Source: a virus
Strand: one strand, 5' to 3'
IMG/VR virus record: IMGVR_UViG_3300017783_000006
Coordinates: 1 to 64,000 of that record
Length of the DNA: 64,000 nt
Shown here: piece after piece, positions 29,501 to 39,393 of the stretch
How positions within the stretch are numbered: position 1 is the stretch's first letter
How the letters are laid out: every line of letters begins with the position of its first letter
The notes under the pieces: model-generated
What the model was told of the DNA's origin: nothing
The model's input: only the letters and a program-made list of their open reading frames with translations
The model's database searches: none
Position numbers and translations under genes: made by a program

Positions 29501-29530
29501 AGTGTTATTATTATAAAATTACTACGAATT

Positions 29531-29538
29531 TATTTATA
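29531..29538 (-). promoter_or_regulatory. T4-type late promoter TATAAATA
   Basis: Exact late octamer directly after the giant fibre stop, serving the 56-residue coiled-coil gene. Confidence 0.65.
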
Positions 29539-32500
29539 TCACCAATTTTTAGTGGTTTTTGGACCAACATAATATGCTTTAATAACAGGAAGAAGTGCAA
29601 GCCATGGAGTATGTAAAGGAATTTTAGTTTGACCTGCTCCAGCACCACCATAAGTTCCAACTGTGTGATTATGATTTGCTACTGGTCCAGTTTGTACTGT
29701 ATGATTGTGTTTACCACTATCACCAACATCATGATTATGATTTCCAGTTGGAGCAACATCAACATTATGACTGTGAGAACCACCAGTATTTACACTCAAT
29801 GGGTGAACATGTCCACCATCAGCAATAATATTATGCGAGTGATTTGCTATTGGTGTTAATGCTAATGGGTGTCTGTGTGAACCATCACCATCCACTTCAA
29901 CCTGGTGAGCATGATAACCATTTTCATTTAAAGTGATTCTTAATGGGTGTCCATGTCTACCATTCAGTTCAGCAGATGCATTATGACCATGATATCCGTT
30001 TTGTTGAACTTGTATTTGGTGAGAATGTTTACCATTTTCTTGCACAGAAAGATTATGTCTGTGGCTACCATTCGATTCGACGGATACACTTGGTCTATTG
30101 TCTGAGGTATTGTAAGTTGGATCATTGTCATCTCCAGCAGCCTCATCACCATCACCACCTTTACCTCTCTCATATCTATATTGGTGACTATGGTCACCAA
30201 CTCTTGTACCATGTCCATGATATCCTTCAGTATTAGTCTCTCCACCATGAGCATGTTTACCATTTTGAGTAGTGGATCCTTGGTGAGCATGTTTACCATT
30301 TTGTACTACTCTTACATTATGAGTGTGACCAGCATCTGGACCTAACTCTTTAGTTGCAGTGCCATGATTATGTTTACCATTCTGCTTAGTTCCTGAACCA
30401 GGGTGTCTGTGATTTCCTATTGGACCCATATTATATTCATGAGTATGCCCACCTTGTGCTCCTGTTTCTCCATTATGGGAATGACTACCTTGAGTTCCTA
30501 TATTATGTTGGTGAGCATGTCCATCATGTTGTGAAACACTAGTTGGGTGTTCGTGAGTACCATTACTAGATAATGGGTGTTCGTGACCATTGTGGGTTGA
30601 GACAGCAGTTGGGTGGTTATGAGTACCATTTTGTGATAATGGGTGGGCATGTGATGGAACATCATTAGCATTAATTTTATGCTCATTCTTACCACCAGTT
30701 TGTCCAACATTATGTCCACCACCACTAATAGGACCATTTCCACTACCCATAACATCCTTTTCTCTTAGATCAGGAAGTTTTCCGTTTGCACCAAATGTAT
30801 TTCCTAGAATTGAAAATAAATGCGAGTAATCAGCAGTTCTTCCTTGAACATTTCCTGTTCCATTTGGAACTATAGAACCATCGCATATTAAGTATCCTTC
30901 AGGAGCTTGTGCTGCAGCAAAATAATGAACAGATCCAATTGGTGGTTGCTGTTGCATCCACATCCACTTAACACCAAGAGTTTGACTGCTATTTGCAACT
31001 AATACTTGGTCATTAGAACCAACATTAAGCATTTCTGCTCTATTTTGTTGCTTACCAACAGCAATTTGTCCCTTTGCAGTCCATCCTTCATCATCAAGGA
31101 CCATACCTTGACCACCAAGAGCAATAATATGACAAGATTTGCCTGCTGATGGAGCAACAATAAATTGAATCTGTGGATTATAATTGAAATTGGGTGAAGT
31201 CCCAGAGAATGGAATGATATAATCAGCACCAGGTTCTAATAAAGTATCACCATCTAAGTATACGAGTAAGTTTGCTGGACCTTCTGGTTCAAATGCAGCA
31301 CCATCTGGAGCAAATAAGTTAAATGTTCTTTTAGATCCATTAAACTGATTTGCAATAGAATTCAATCTTACAGAGTTACCCTTAGGGTAACCATTCATTG
31401 TAATAGGTGGTTGTGGAACGTATGTAAGAGTATTAATGAAGTCTTGCTGTTGGAGAATGGTATCAGTACCATTTGCTCTCAAGAAGTGGGATTGTCCATT
31501 AGTCGAACCACCACCCTGTTTGATGAATGACGCAGCAGTAATATTCCCTTTAAATGTTGAATTATTTTGAACACATAGTCCTTGACCAATTGAAACGTTT
31601 TTAGCAATACCAACACCACCATCAAATTGAACAGAACCAGTATTAACATTACATAATGTATTGTTAGTAGTTTTAGTGAAAGTAGTAGTACCGTCAATAG
31701 TGACGTTATCCTCTAAGGTTAGTGTACCTTCAATTGTTACAGTACTATTAAATACTGCTGGTCCAATTTTTCCACAAACATAAAGGTTCTTAGCAATACC
31801 AACACCACCCGCAACTCTTAAAGAACCAGTTGTGCAAGAGGTTGCTTGTGTAGTTCCTCTAATAGATACGAATGATGATGCACTATTATTACCCATGGTA
31901 ATAGAGGAAGCAGTCTTAGCAAAATTAAGTGTGCTAATATTCGTATTAACTAAATTAAATGTTGTTGTGGTAGGTGTTGAAATTGTATTACCACCAACAT
32001 CCAAAGTTCCTAGGATATTAGTATTACCACTTGTGTCAATCTTTAATTTTGTTTCACTTGCTCTATCAAAATCTTCATTTCCAGCAGCAGTTGTTGTTGC
32101 TGGATTTGCAAGTTTCCAAGAATTTCCATCACTAGCATCGATACCCGAATACCAACGAACATTTGCATTATTTTTTGACCTATGCCAAGAGAGAACAGCA
32201 TCACCGTTTCCTTTCTGGTCTATTTTTAAGTGATTTCCCTCAAGTTCTTTACCAGAATTGCTTTGTTCAAAGTGGAAATGTCCAAGTGGTGTGATGTGGA
32301 AGTTTTGATTAGTGCCGACAGTAAATATCATGTCAGCACTTGGATCTGGTGCTTCAATTTTTAATGTACCACTAGATCCTCTCTTAGTGATTGTAGCATC
32401 ACCATTTGCCAGGTCATTGATGATGAATGTTCCATCAGGATATCCAGTATCATTAGTATGTAATGCTAGTTTTGCAGATCCAGAATTATTTCCGATACCT

Positions 32501-35500
32501 AGGTCTAATGAAACAATATCTTCAGCAACATTAATTGTATTGATTTCTAATGCAGCAGTGACAGCAGTACCAATTCCCAATCCATCTCTAGTTGACCAAG
32601 TTTGATAAACATTGGCATCAGTATTGGAAAGAACTTGAAAATTATCTTCAATTCTTACAATACCATTTCTATCATTAGGATCACTATCTAATACTAGAGC
32701 ACCAGTTCCAGAAACTTTAGTAATTGCATTATCGTTGAAGATACCAACATTAATATTACCAAATCTACCACCAATTCCATAAACATTAGATAAGAAGTCA
32801 ACCCTACCAGTGAATGTAGTGAAACCGACAACTTCTATATTAAAGAATTCCTGAGTTCCACCTTCACAAAGAATAGTTCTATATGGTGGTAAACCAGTAA
32901 TAGGATCAATCTTGGAATTGGTAAAGTATCCAGTTCCTCTTACTGTAATATCTTGGAAGATAACATCACCAAGTTCCTGTCCTTGGTCTAGTGTTAAAAC
33001 ACCAGTTACCTGTAAGTTTTCAACAATTGTTTGGTCACTTACTCTTAATTTTATTAAGTTCTGAGGAACAGGAACATTGCCGATTCCCAGATGGTCTATC
33101 ATTAGAGTCTTTTCATCGGCAACTGCACTAATGAATCCCCACTGTCTCCATTCACCTTCGGTATAAACGTGACCAATGTAACCATCAATTGGGTTAGAGA
33201 TAAATTTGATGTCACCAGGAGTTTTTGCACTAGAAGTTGGAGTAGAAATACCAACTGTTAGTAGTTTTGCTTGCTGTGCATTTCCTTTTAAGAATAAATT
33301 CTTAGTCTCAATACCTAATTCTGAAGTATTGGTTACTTTGTTTGTAAAGTTTACTGGACCATAGAATTGTGATGTCTGGTTGGTATTCTCACCACCCTCA
33401 ACAGTAATTCTTCTTCTTACTAGAAGTTCGTCAAAAATTCCACTTGAAAGGTTTGTATTTTCACCCTCAGCATCATCACCAGTGTATGTGATAACAGGTG
33501 CATCAACTACACTTTCCTCACCAGTTGCAGAACTTAGTTTCTTACTTCCAGAGAAAAATTCACCAAGGTCATTCATACCAGTGTAAACAACTGAACCACC
33601 TCGTTGTTCTTTAGACTGAGACTTAAGAACTTCCTGCTCAGATAGAATTCTATTCTGCTTTTGAGGCATACCAGTTGAATAGTTACCTGGACCAAATCCA
33701 AGATATTCAAATGTATGTCCAGATGCTCTCATGAATGATGGTCTTCTCAATTCTGAAGGAATTGGGAAGATTTTTCTTGCTAAAGTATTTACTAATGCCG
33801 TAGTTTTTATAGTTCCAAACTTACCACGTAATACACTAAATGGATTTGATGAACCTGAGATTCTTACAATTTCATTATTAATCTGATAATACTCACCTCT
33901 AATTACTGAATCTGGATCAGAGAAATTAATTGTTGTAGATGTATTGTCAAATGCCGAGTTTACATAATTTATTTTTTTATCATAAAGTGTAGTTGCTCTA
34001 GAAGCAATATTTTCCTCACCTCTACCAAGAGTTTTTGCATTAGATGAGAAAACTCTTTTTATAACTTTTCCTGTTGAACCAAGTGCTGTTGAACCAACAC
34101 CTAAAATCTCAACAGTAAATGTAGTTAGACCAACAACACCCTTAACTAATACACTTGCATCAAATGCTGTAATACCCGTGCTTACGATATTGATATTGTT
34201 ACCTGCAAATAATCCATGACTATTTGATGTAGTAAATGTTGCAATACCAGTTTCGGTATCCGACATTTCAAAAGCAGAAATAGATACAACATTTCCAGAT
34301 GGAATTACATATCCAAGTTCACCACTACTATTAGGATCATTTGTACTAATACCTAAAGGTGCATTTAGTACAATTGATTTTGCTGATGGAATACTATTAA
34401 TTTCAAATGCATCATTTAAGTCATCAACATAATATCCATTGAGTTCGATAGCATCAGTAGTATTGTCATTAATTCCAGTAATTGATATAGTGGCATTTAC
34501 TGTTCCACCAGGAATACTTAAATCATCACCAACTGCATATGCAGAACCAGGGTCAAGAAGTTCAACATTAGAAATACCACCAGTAGCATCTGTGGTTACT
34601 TTTGCCGTAGCACCTTCACCATTTGATGAAATTGCGGTTAATTGTACTGAAAATAAAGTAGAAGATGGTGTATAACCAGAACCAGCAGTATTTGTGAAGG
34701 TTTTAATTGAATTTAAATTATGTTCAACATCAGTGAATACAGTAATTGTTGAGTTATTAGTTCCAGATAAGTCTAGTTGAGTTACTGCATAACCAACTTT
34801 AGTTCCTTTAATGAAATAATCTAGACCTTCTCTAGTGATAGAGTGACGTTTATCATTAGTAATGACATCACCAATAACTTTTAAGTCGGAGTAACTTACT
34901 GATGATTTTGGATTAGTATTTAAGTTATCTCTATCTTGTTGAGGGTAAAGGTTTCTTACGTCCTGTGAGAATTGTTTTGTATATAATCCATATCCCACAT
35001 TGGAATCAGGTGATACCGATGAGTTTAAACAAACTAGATGATAAATTCCGTCTTGTCCATCATCACCAGGTACATGCTTTTTAATTTGATTGACACGATA
35101 GATGAAATATGATTCTTTATATTCATCTCTTGAAACTACTGGTAGTGCTTCTCTCTGTTGTCGTGTATTCCTTAAATTGATATCATTGGTAAATGTTCCG
35201 GGTTCTACTTTTACACCATCAGTAATATATTGGAATTGCTTACTATTAAGGATATTTGTAATAGTATAAATTCCATTATAAGTTGAAACAATTCCAACAG
35301 ATAGTGGATTATTTGTACTTCTAATTTTTTGTACCTTTACTTCATCACCTTCGATAAATCCGTGAGGTAACTCGGTCGTTAAAGTAATAACTTGTGAATC
35401 AGCAATTACTGGTGCTGCAACTGCATTAACAATAACTCTTTCGTTTCTTAAATCTTTTGTATTCGTTAGTACATCATTCGTATATGAAACACTAGTTACA

Positions 35501-37977
35501 CCAACAGTTTTTGATTCTTGAACTACATATCCTGCTTCAGGTGGTTTAGCATTATCGTATTCCTTGGGGATTACATAACGTAATCTATATACTTTATCAT
35601 CAATGGAACGATTATCTGACTTTCTTCTGAAGAAAGCTGCAGATGTTTCTTCACCTAAGGTTGCAAGACCAGTAGTAACGATTGCTGTGTAAATTTTGTT
35701 TACACTACCATCATTGTCACTAATTAAATACCAGTTATTTTCTACTGGGTCCCATTGTATTGGGTGCCCAAGTTGACCAGGAACTTTATCTGATACTCTA
35801 CTTACAATTTTTAGAATACCACCATTATTATTGATTCCTAAAACAGGGGTATCTGATATCGCATCATTTAGGGATTGAGCAATCTTTAACTGATTTGAGC
35901 TAAGTCCACCACCAGTAATAGCATAATAAATTCCCTCATTATCCAAACCATCGGGAGTTTGTCCAGTGTCACTAAAGACTCTAATTCTCTCACCATTAAG
36001 GAACTGGTGAGTTTGTGTTAGATTGATAGTATTATTACTAATAAGGTTTTGACCATTATTTCTACTTACTTCATATTCTTTTCTTGCGGATACCCTGTCT
36101 CCAAATGGTACAGGCATTAAAATAGGTGCAGTATATGTTGTCTGTGCCGTACCTACTGTAACTGTTAAACTTAAAGTATCACCATCTCTAGCACCAATTC
36201 TAAATCCATCAATTTGATAAGGTGGGATAGTATCTTCGTTAGTTTGGTCGAAAATATAAAGTCTTGATGGATCTGATGAGTTGATTGTCTTCTCTACATC
36301 AAGAGACAACCAGTTTACTTCGTTCTCATCACCGAGTAGACCTCTAGGTGGAACAACGTGTGTAATATAACCAACATCATCTCTGTCAAATGATTCTGGT
36401 TTGAAACTAACTGCTTCTAATGATGTATTACCGAAGTTGGAGTTGGAGTTAGTAATTGATTGGTCTCCACCAGTCTCTGCCACAAAGTGTTTTGCAAAAC
36501 CGATAGCAAAGATAGAAACACACTGAATAAATGCATTATTTGAACACTTGATGTGGAAGTTTTCCCAATCTGGTTTAAATATTGCCCTTGAATTAGTGTG
36601 TAGGGGTTTCGATAAACTATTTGCTGGAAGAGTATTCTCTTCATAGAAGGTGCCATTATCATATAGAATGAATGCATTATTATCTTTCTGAAGGCTAACG
36701 CCAGTGAACTGAGCGGTCACCATTGACTTGAATCCAGTGGCTTTGCTACCATCAGCGTGCATACCATTCATACCAAAAACTGATCTCAGTGAACAGTTAA
36801 AGATATATGGTGATGCAGAACTTACAGTATCAGAACCAACTGTAACTGTTGCAGTATCGAAGAATGATACGTCAGGTAAGAAGTCGAGTGGTGTTTGGTT
36901 AGCTGTATATTTGAATGTATTGATACCAACAACATCACTTACTGTGTATGAACCATTATATGATTCACCATCTATTGTTACTCCACTAATTAAGAATGGA
37001 CTATCAACATATAGATTGTGGGGTGCAGTATCTCCCGTAAGTTTGTTTGAAGTTGTTACTGTAATCTCATTTAAATCACCAGTTCCATTACCGTTACCTG
37101 CTTTAATGCTAGTAATTCCTAATGGGTTTGCATCAAGTGAACCAACAATTCTAAATTCATCGACAGATGGTTCAAAGTCCTCTGTTACTGGGAAGTCACC
37201 AAGACCTCTACCAGTAATATCACCATATGCCTTTGCGACCTTGTAGTAATACATATCAAGGTCAGATAGGTATGTCTGGTAATCTGCCAGAGCAACCATA
37301 TTTACACCGTCACCATACTCAAAGCAGGTTACTTTATGGTGTGAGTAGTTAGGAACTACTTGTGTTCCAGAATAGTCTTTATATACACTCTTTGTTGGGT
37401 CTGCGTCAAATATACTAAAAGCAGTAAAATAACAAGTACCTGTTACGTTTAAAATACTTGTGGTCTCAATATTATCGTCTTCTGGATCGGGAACATATAA
37501 TGGACGAATTTTGGTTTTTCTTAGGTCCAAACCAATAATTGAAGTACCTCTAGGCAGTATAGCACCACCACTTACAGAGTTGTACTTGTATAAGTCGTTT
37601 GATGGACTTAGAATATCAAAATTGGTAAGTTCATTAAATTCTGTTAGTGTTGTTTGTTCCCAAATGTCTGGAGCAGTTCTTCTTTTATATACTGCAACTC
37701 CACCAATCTCTTCGATAGAATAACCAGGTCTGTTATCAATATAGTGAGTTCCAGGATAAACTAGAATAGTCGTTCTATCTATTCTATCATTATTCTCACC
37801 TGTTTGATATGAGAATCTAGCTGCTTCTATTAATGCTCTCTGAATTGTTTTGAATGGTCTCGTCAGTGAATTACCTTGATTCTCAAAACTATCGGTAGCA
37901 TCAAAATCCGATGGATTCACATAAAGAATATTACCTTCAGCATTCTTAAGAAAATTCTCTAGTCTTGATAATGGCAT
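29539..37977 (-). CDS. giant tail fibre with collar domain and HxH-motif tip
   Basis: 2812 residues. The N-terminus (MPLSRLENFLKNAEGNILYV) and TRPFKTIQRALIEAARF are typical of long cyanophage virion fibres, with pectin-lyase-like beta-helix stretches (residues 30-700) and many short GSVQFDGGVGIAKN-type shaft repeats around 2050-2180. Residues about 2330-2430 are a phage tail collar domain (EGYLICDGSIVP, LPDLREKDVMGSG). Residues about 2440-2773 hold 26 HxH motifs about every 12 residues, broken once by an acidic insert (GDGDEAAGDDNDP). In T4 gp37 seven such motifs bind iron ions along the needle. The C-terminus is WLALLPVIKAYYVG. It should be trimeric. Confidence 0.85.
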   Translation of the reverse strand: MPLSRLENFLKNAEGNILYVNPSDFDATDSFENQGNSLTRPFKTIQRALIEAARFSYQTGENNDRIDRTTILVYPGTHYIDNRPGYSIEEIGGVAVYKRRTAPDIWEQTTLTEFNELTNFDILSPSNDLYKYNSVSGGAILPRGTSIIGLDLRKTKIRPLYVPDPEDDNIETTSILNVTGTCYFTAFSIFDADPTKSVYKDYSGTQVVPNYSHHKVTCFEYGDGVNMVALADYQTYLSDLDMYYYKVAKAYGDITGRGLGDFPVTEDFEPSVDEFRIVGSLDANPLGITSIKAGNGNGTGDLNEITVTTSNKLTGDTAPHNLYVDSPFLISGVTIDGESYNGSYTVSDVVGINTFKYTANQTPLDFLPDVSFFDTATVTVGSDTVSSASPYIFNCSLRSVFGMNGMHADGSKATGFKSMVTAQFTGVSLQKDNNAFILYDNGTFYEENTLPANSLSKPLHTNSRAIFKPDWENFHIKCSNNAFIQCVSIFAIGFAKHFVAETGGDQSITNSNSNFGNTSLEAVSFKPESFDRDDVGYITHVVPPRGLLGDENEVNWLSLDVEKTINSSDPSRLYIFDQTNEDTIPPYQIDGFRIGARDGDTLSLTVTVGTAQTTYTAPILMPVPFGDRVSARKEYEVSRNNGQNLISNNTINLTQTHQFLNGERIRVFSDTGQTPDGLDNEGIYYAITGGGLSSNQLKIAQSLNDAISDTPVLGINNNGGILKIVSRVSDKVPGQLGHPIQWDPVENNWYLISDNDGSVNKIYTAIVTTGLATLGEETSAAFFRRKSDNRSIDDKVYRLRYVIPKEYDNAKPPEAGYVVQESKTVGVTSVSYTNDVLTNTKDLRNERVIVNAVAAPVIADSQVITLTTELPHGFIEGDEVKVQKIRSTNNPLSVGIVSTYNGIYTITNILNSKQFQYITDGVKVEPGTFTNDINLRNTRQQREALPVVSRDEYKESYFIYRVNQIKKHVPGDDGQDGIYHLVCLNSSVSPDSNVGYGLYTKQFSQDVRNLYPQQDRDNLNTNPKSSVSYSDLKVIGDVITNDKRHSITREGLDYFIKGTKVGYAVTQLDLSGTNNSTITVFTDVEHNLNSIKTFTNTAGSGYTPSSTLFSVQLTAISSNGEGATAKVTTDATGGISNVELLDPGSAYAVGDDLSIPGGTVNATISITGINDNTTDAIELNGYYVDDLNDAFEINSIPSAKSIVLNAPLGISTNDPNSSGELGYVIPSGNVVSISAFEMSDTETGIATFTTSNSHGLFAGNNINIVSTGITAFDASVLVKGVVGLTTFTVEILGVGSTALGSTGKVIKRVFSSNAKTLGRGEENIASRATTLYDKKINYVNSAFDNTSTTINFSDPDSVIRGEYYQINNEIVRISGSSNPFSVLRGKFGTIKTTALVNTLARKIFPIPSELRRPSFMRASGHTFEYLGFGPGNYSTGMPQKQNRILSEQEVLKSQSKEQRGGSVVYTGMNDLGEFFSGSKKLSSATGEESVVDAPVITYTGDDAEGENTNLSSGIFDELLVRRRITVEGGENTNQTSQFYGPVNFTNKVTNTSELGIETKNLFLKGNAQQAKLLTVGISTPTSSAKTPGDIKFISNPIDGYIGHVYTEGEWRQWGFISAVADEKTLMIDHLGIGNVPVPQNLIKLRVSDQTIVENLQVTGVLTLDQGQELGDVIFQDITVRGTGYFTNSKIDPITGLPPYRTILCEGGTQEFFNIEVVGFTTFTGRVDFLSNVYGIGGRFGNINVGIFNDNAITKVSGTGALVLDSDPNDRNGIVRIEDNFQVLSNTDANVYQTWSTRDGLGIGTAVTAALEINTINVAEDIVSLDLGIGNNSGSAKLALHTNDTGYPDGTFIINDLANGDATITKRGSSGTLKIEAPDPSADMIFTVGTNQNFHITPLGHFHFEQSNSGKELEGNHLKIDQKGNGDAVLSWHRSKNNANVRWYSGIDASDGNSWKLANPATTTAAGNEDFDRASETKLKIDTSGNTNILGTLDVGGNTISTPTTTTFNLVNTNISTLNFAKTASSITMGNNSASSFVSIRGTTQATSCTTGSLRVAGGVGIAKNLYVCGKIGPAVFNSTVTIEGTLTLEDNVTIDGTTTFTKTTNNTLCNVNTGSVQFDGGVGIAKNVSIGQGLCVQNNSTFKGNITAASFIKQGGGSTNGQSHFLRANGTDTILQQQDFINTLTYVPQPPITMNGYPKGNSVRLNSIANQFNGSKRTFNLFAPDGAAFEPEGPANLLVYLDGDTLLEPGADYIIPFSGTSPNFNYNPQIQFIVAPSAGKSCHIIALGGQGMVLDDEGWTAKGQIAVGKQQNRAEMLNVGSNDQVLVANSSQTLGVKWMWMQQQPPIGSVHYFAAAQAPEGYLICDGSIVPNGTGNVQGRTADYSHLFSILGNTFGANGKLPDLREKDVMGSGNGPISGGGHNVGQTGGKNEHKINANDVPSHAHPLSQNGTHNHPTAVSTHNGHEHPLSSNGTHEHPTSVSQHDGHAHQHNIGTQGSHSHNGETGAQGGHTHEYNMGPIGNHRHPGSGTKQNGKHNHGTATKELGPDAGHTHNVRVVQNGKHAHQGSTTQNGKHAHGGETNTEGYHGHGTRVGDHSHQYRYERGKGGDGDEAAGDDNDPTYNTSDNRPSVSVESNGSHRHNLSVQENGKHSHQIQVQQNGYHGHNASAELNGRHGHPLRITLNENGYHAHQVEVDGDGSHRHPLALTPIANHSHNIIADGGHVHPLSVNTGGSHSHNVDVAPTGNHNHDVGDSGKHNHTVQTGPVANHNHTVGTYGGAGAGQTKIPLHTPWLALLPVIKAYYVGPKTTKNW
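29655..30655 (-). repeat. 26-unit HxH repeat tract of the fibre tip
   Basis: About 1 kb of degenerate repeat coding for units such as NGTHNHP, NGKHAHQ, GSHRHN and NGYHGHN. Adjacent DNA units (for example two ATTTTG..GTGAGCATGTTTACC copies near 30260 and 30290) are nearly identical, so the tract has grown by duplication. Confidence 0.85.
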
Positions 37978-38007
37978 TTTATTACAACAATAATACTTTA
38001 TCTAACT

Positions 38008-38015
38008 TATTTATC
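38008..38015 (-). promoter_or_regulatory. late-type promoter GATAAATA
   Basis: T4-late-like octamer 31 bp upstream of the giant fibre gene. Confidence 0.5.
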
Positions 38016-38031
38016 AAGACTCACAATAGAC

Positions 38032-38592
38032 TTATTTAAATTCTGGACCAGTTGCCCAAACAACCAAAACATCACGAATTCCAGATGACACTGAATGTGC
38101 CTTATGGGGTGTTTTTGAGTTGAATATTACTGTATCACCATATTCTTTTCCTAAAAATATATGTTGCCCATATTGATTTATTAGTTCCAATTCACCATCC
38201 CCATAATCTGAGGAATGACTAAATTGAACACTTAAACTCAATTTTCTTACAGAACCTTCAATATGACTTGAACCGTAATCACAATGCCATTTATAATTTC
38301 CATTCGGATAATATTTAAGCAATTGGATATCCAAATGACCATCTAAATCATAGTTAAAATATATATCATTATATTTTTGTAGATATTTCTGAATTATTCC
38401 ACTTACTTTTGAGTAATTTTCAGCATCTAAATGATTCGGATAAGCAATGCTAGTTAAACGATATTGTTTATCATCCTCATAAGATATCTTTTGCTCAGTA
38501 TAAGGTAAATGTAAGCAAGAATTTTTTATATTTTTTATATCTTCTTCTTCAAATTTTAAGAAATAGTTTGACTTTACTACTTTATGTATCAT
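38032..38592 (-). CDS. 2OG-Fe(II) oxygenase family protein
   Basis: About 186 residues from MIHKVVKSNYFLKFEEED (ATG 38592; the longer frame enters tRNA-Thr). Iron ligands HCD (YKWHCDYGSS) and PHKAH, core strand KLSLSVQFS, and arginine of SGIRDVLVVW for 2OG. Directly upstream of the giant fibre, which makes virion protein modification an obvious possibility. Substrate unknown. Confidence 0.78.
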   Translation of the reverse strand: MIHKVVKSNYFLKFEEEDIKNIKNSCLHLPYTEQKISYEDDKQYRLTSIAYPNHLDAENYSKVSGIIQKYLQKYNDIYFNYDLDGHLDIQLLKYYPNGNYKWHCDYGSSHIEGSVRKLSLSVQFSHSSDYGDGELELINQYGQHIFLGKEYGDTVIFNSKTPHKAHSVSSGIRDVLVVWATGPEFK

Positions 38593-38607
38593 AATAACAA
38601 AATAAAA

Positions 38608-38679
38608 AGCCTTCGACAAGATTTGAACTTGCGACCTGAGCTTTACAAAAGCCCTGCTCTACCACTGAGCTACAAAGGC
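38608..38679 (-). tRNA. tRNA-Thr(TGT)
   Basis: Acceptor GCCTTTG/CGAAGGC, anticodon loop TTTGTAA giving TGT, T arm GCAAGTTCAAATCTTGT. It begins 1 nt after the stop of the 87-residue gene, so it must be cut from that mRNA; it lies alone among structural genes, far from the other tRNAs. Confidence 0.92.
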
Positions 38680-38680
38680 A

Positions 38681-38944
38681 TTAATCTTTAGGCATTTCCT
38701 CTGGATTTTCTAATTCTAATTCATAAATGAGTGGATGACACTCTTCCATAATTAAATAATTTGACCAGTTGTACATGTCTTTGGATTCATAAGAAACGTT
38801 GTCTTTTGCTTCCATTATAACATAAGGGTCATCTTCCATTATTGTAGTTATAGAATCAAATGTAAAAGGTATTCCGTTTATGAAATACATATCTACTATA
38901 GTGCTATTGTGAAAGCAATAATTTGAAGTGATTTTGTATGTCAT
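38681..38944 (-). CDS. hypothetical protein (87 aa)
   Basis: MTYKITSNYCFHNSTIVDMY; beta-rich and acidic, ending ELENPEEMPKD. Preceded by a late-type AATAAATA and followed by tRNA-Thr after 1 nt. Unknown. Confidence 0.6.
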   Translation of the reverse strand: MTYKITSNYCFHNSTIVDMYFINGIPFTFDSITTIMEDDPYVIMEAKDNVSYESKDMYNWSNYLIMEECHPLIYELELENPEEMPKD

Positions 38945-38965
38945 AATACAATACCATGTTATTTT

Positions 38966-38973
38966 TATTTATT
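38966..38973 (-). promoter_or_regulatory. late-type promoter AATAAATA
   Basis: Octamer 22 bp before the 87-residue gene, overlapping the stop of the 69-residue gene. Confidence 0.4.
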
Positions 38974-39178
38974 TTAAAATATTACTTTCATAACTAGGAG
39001 GATTATACTTTAGGTATTCCCAAAAAGTCAACTTCATTTCCTTTAAAGTCATTCCACAATGCCTTGCTGCTGCTGGGAGATTCATTGTAGCATGAAACAG
39101 TGCTGTATTTGCTTCCTTAACATTTGTTGGGGTAGTTTTTACTCTTTTTTCGATTTCTACTTTATTTGCTTTATTCAA
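38969..39178 (-). CDS. hypothetical protein with TTG start (69 aa)
   Basis: Initiates at TTG (39176-39178), sharing bases with the TGA of the upstream gene. Basic start, helical (TNVKEANTALFHATMNLPAA), ending YESNILK. PAAARHCGMTLKEMKLTFWEY looks like a helix-turn-helix, so a small regulator is possible. Confidence 0.55.
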   Translation of the reverse strand: MNKANKVEIEKRVKTTPTNVKEANTALFHATMNLPAAARHCGMTLKEMKLTFWEYLKYNPPSYESNILK

Positions 39179-39342
39179 ACTAAAAGTTCTCCCTTAAGTT
39201 CTGCAAGTTTTGCTTCTGCCAATGCTTGAATACATGTCCAATAAAGTTCCCCACTAACTGGAAAATTTTCATGACAAAAATATTCAGCTGTATCCTCATG
39301 CAACTCAGTCAGTTGACCAAGTGTGCTTCTAGAAATGTTCAT
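39175..39342 (-). CDS. hypothetical protein (55 aa)
   Basis: MNISRSTLGQLTELHEDTAE; helical protein directly behind a consensus sigma70 promoter and coupled to the TTG-started gene. Unknown; probably early. Confidence 0.65.
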   Translation of the reverse strand: MNISRSTLGQLTELHEDTAEYFCHENFPVSGELYWTCIQALAEAKLAELKGELLV

Positions 39343-39364
39343 GGTAAATTTTTCTTACCAACGT

Positions 39365-39393
39365 ATTATAGCATAGACTTTTCGGCATGTCAA
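39365..39393 (-). promoter_or_regulatory. consensus sigma70 promoter
   Basis: TTGACA, 17-bp spacer, TATAAT: a perfect host promoter inside the otherwise late structural region, reading into two small genes. Confidence 0.85.

Noticed and set aside
29655-30655. Repeat array that might suggest CRISPR
   Set aside because: Units are 30-40 bp, degenerate and in frame with HxH coding; there are no unique spacers or constant repeats.
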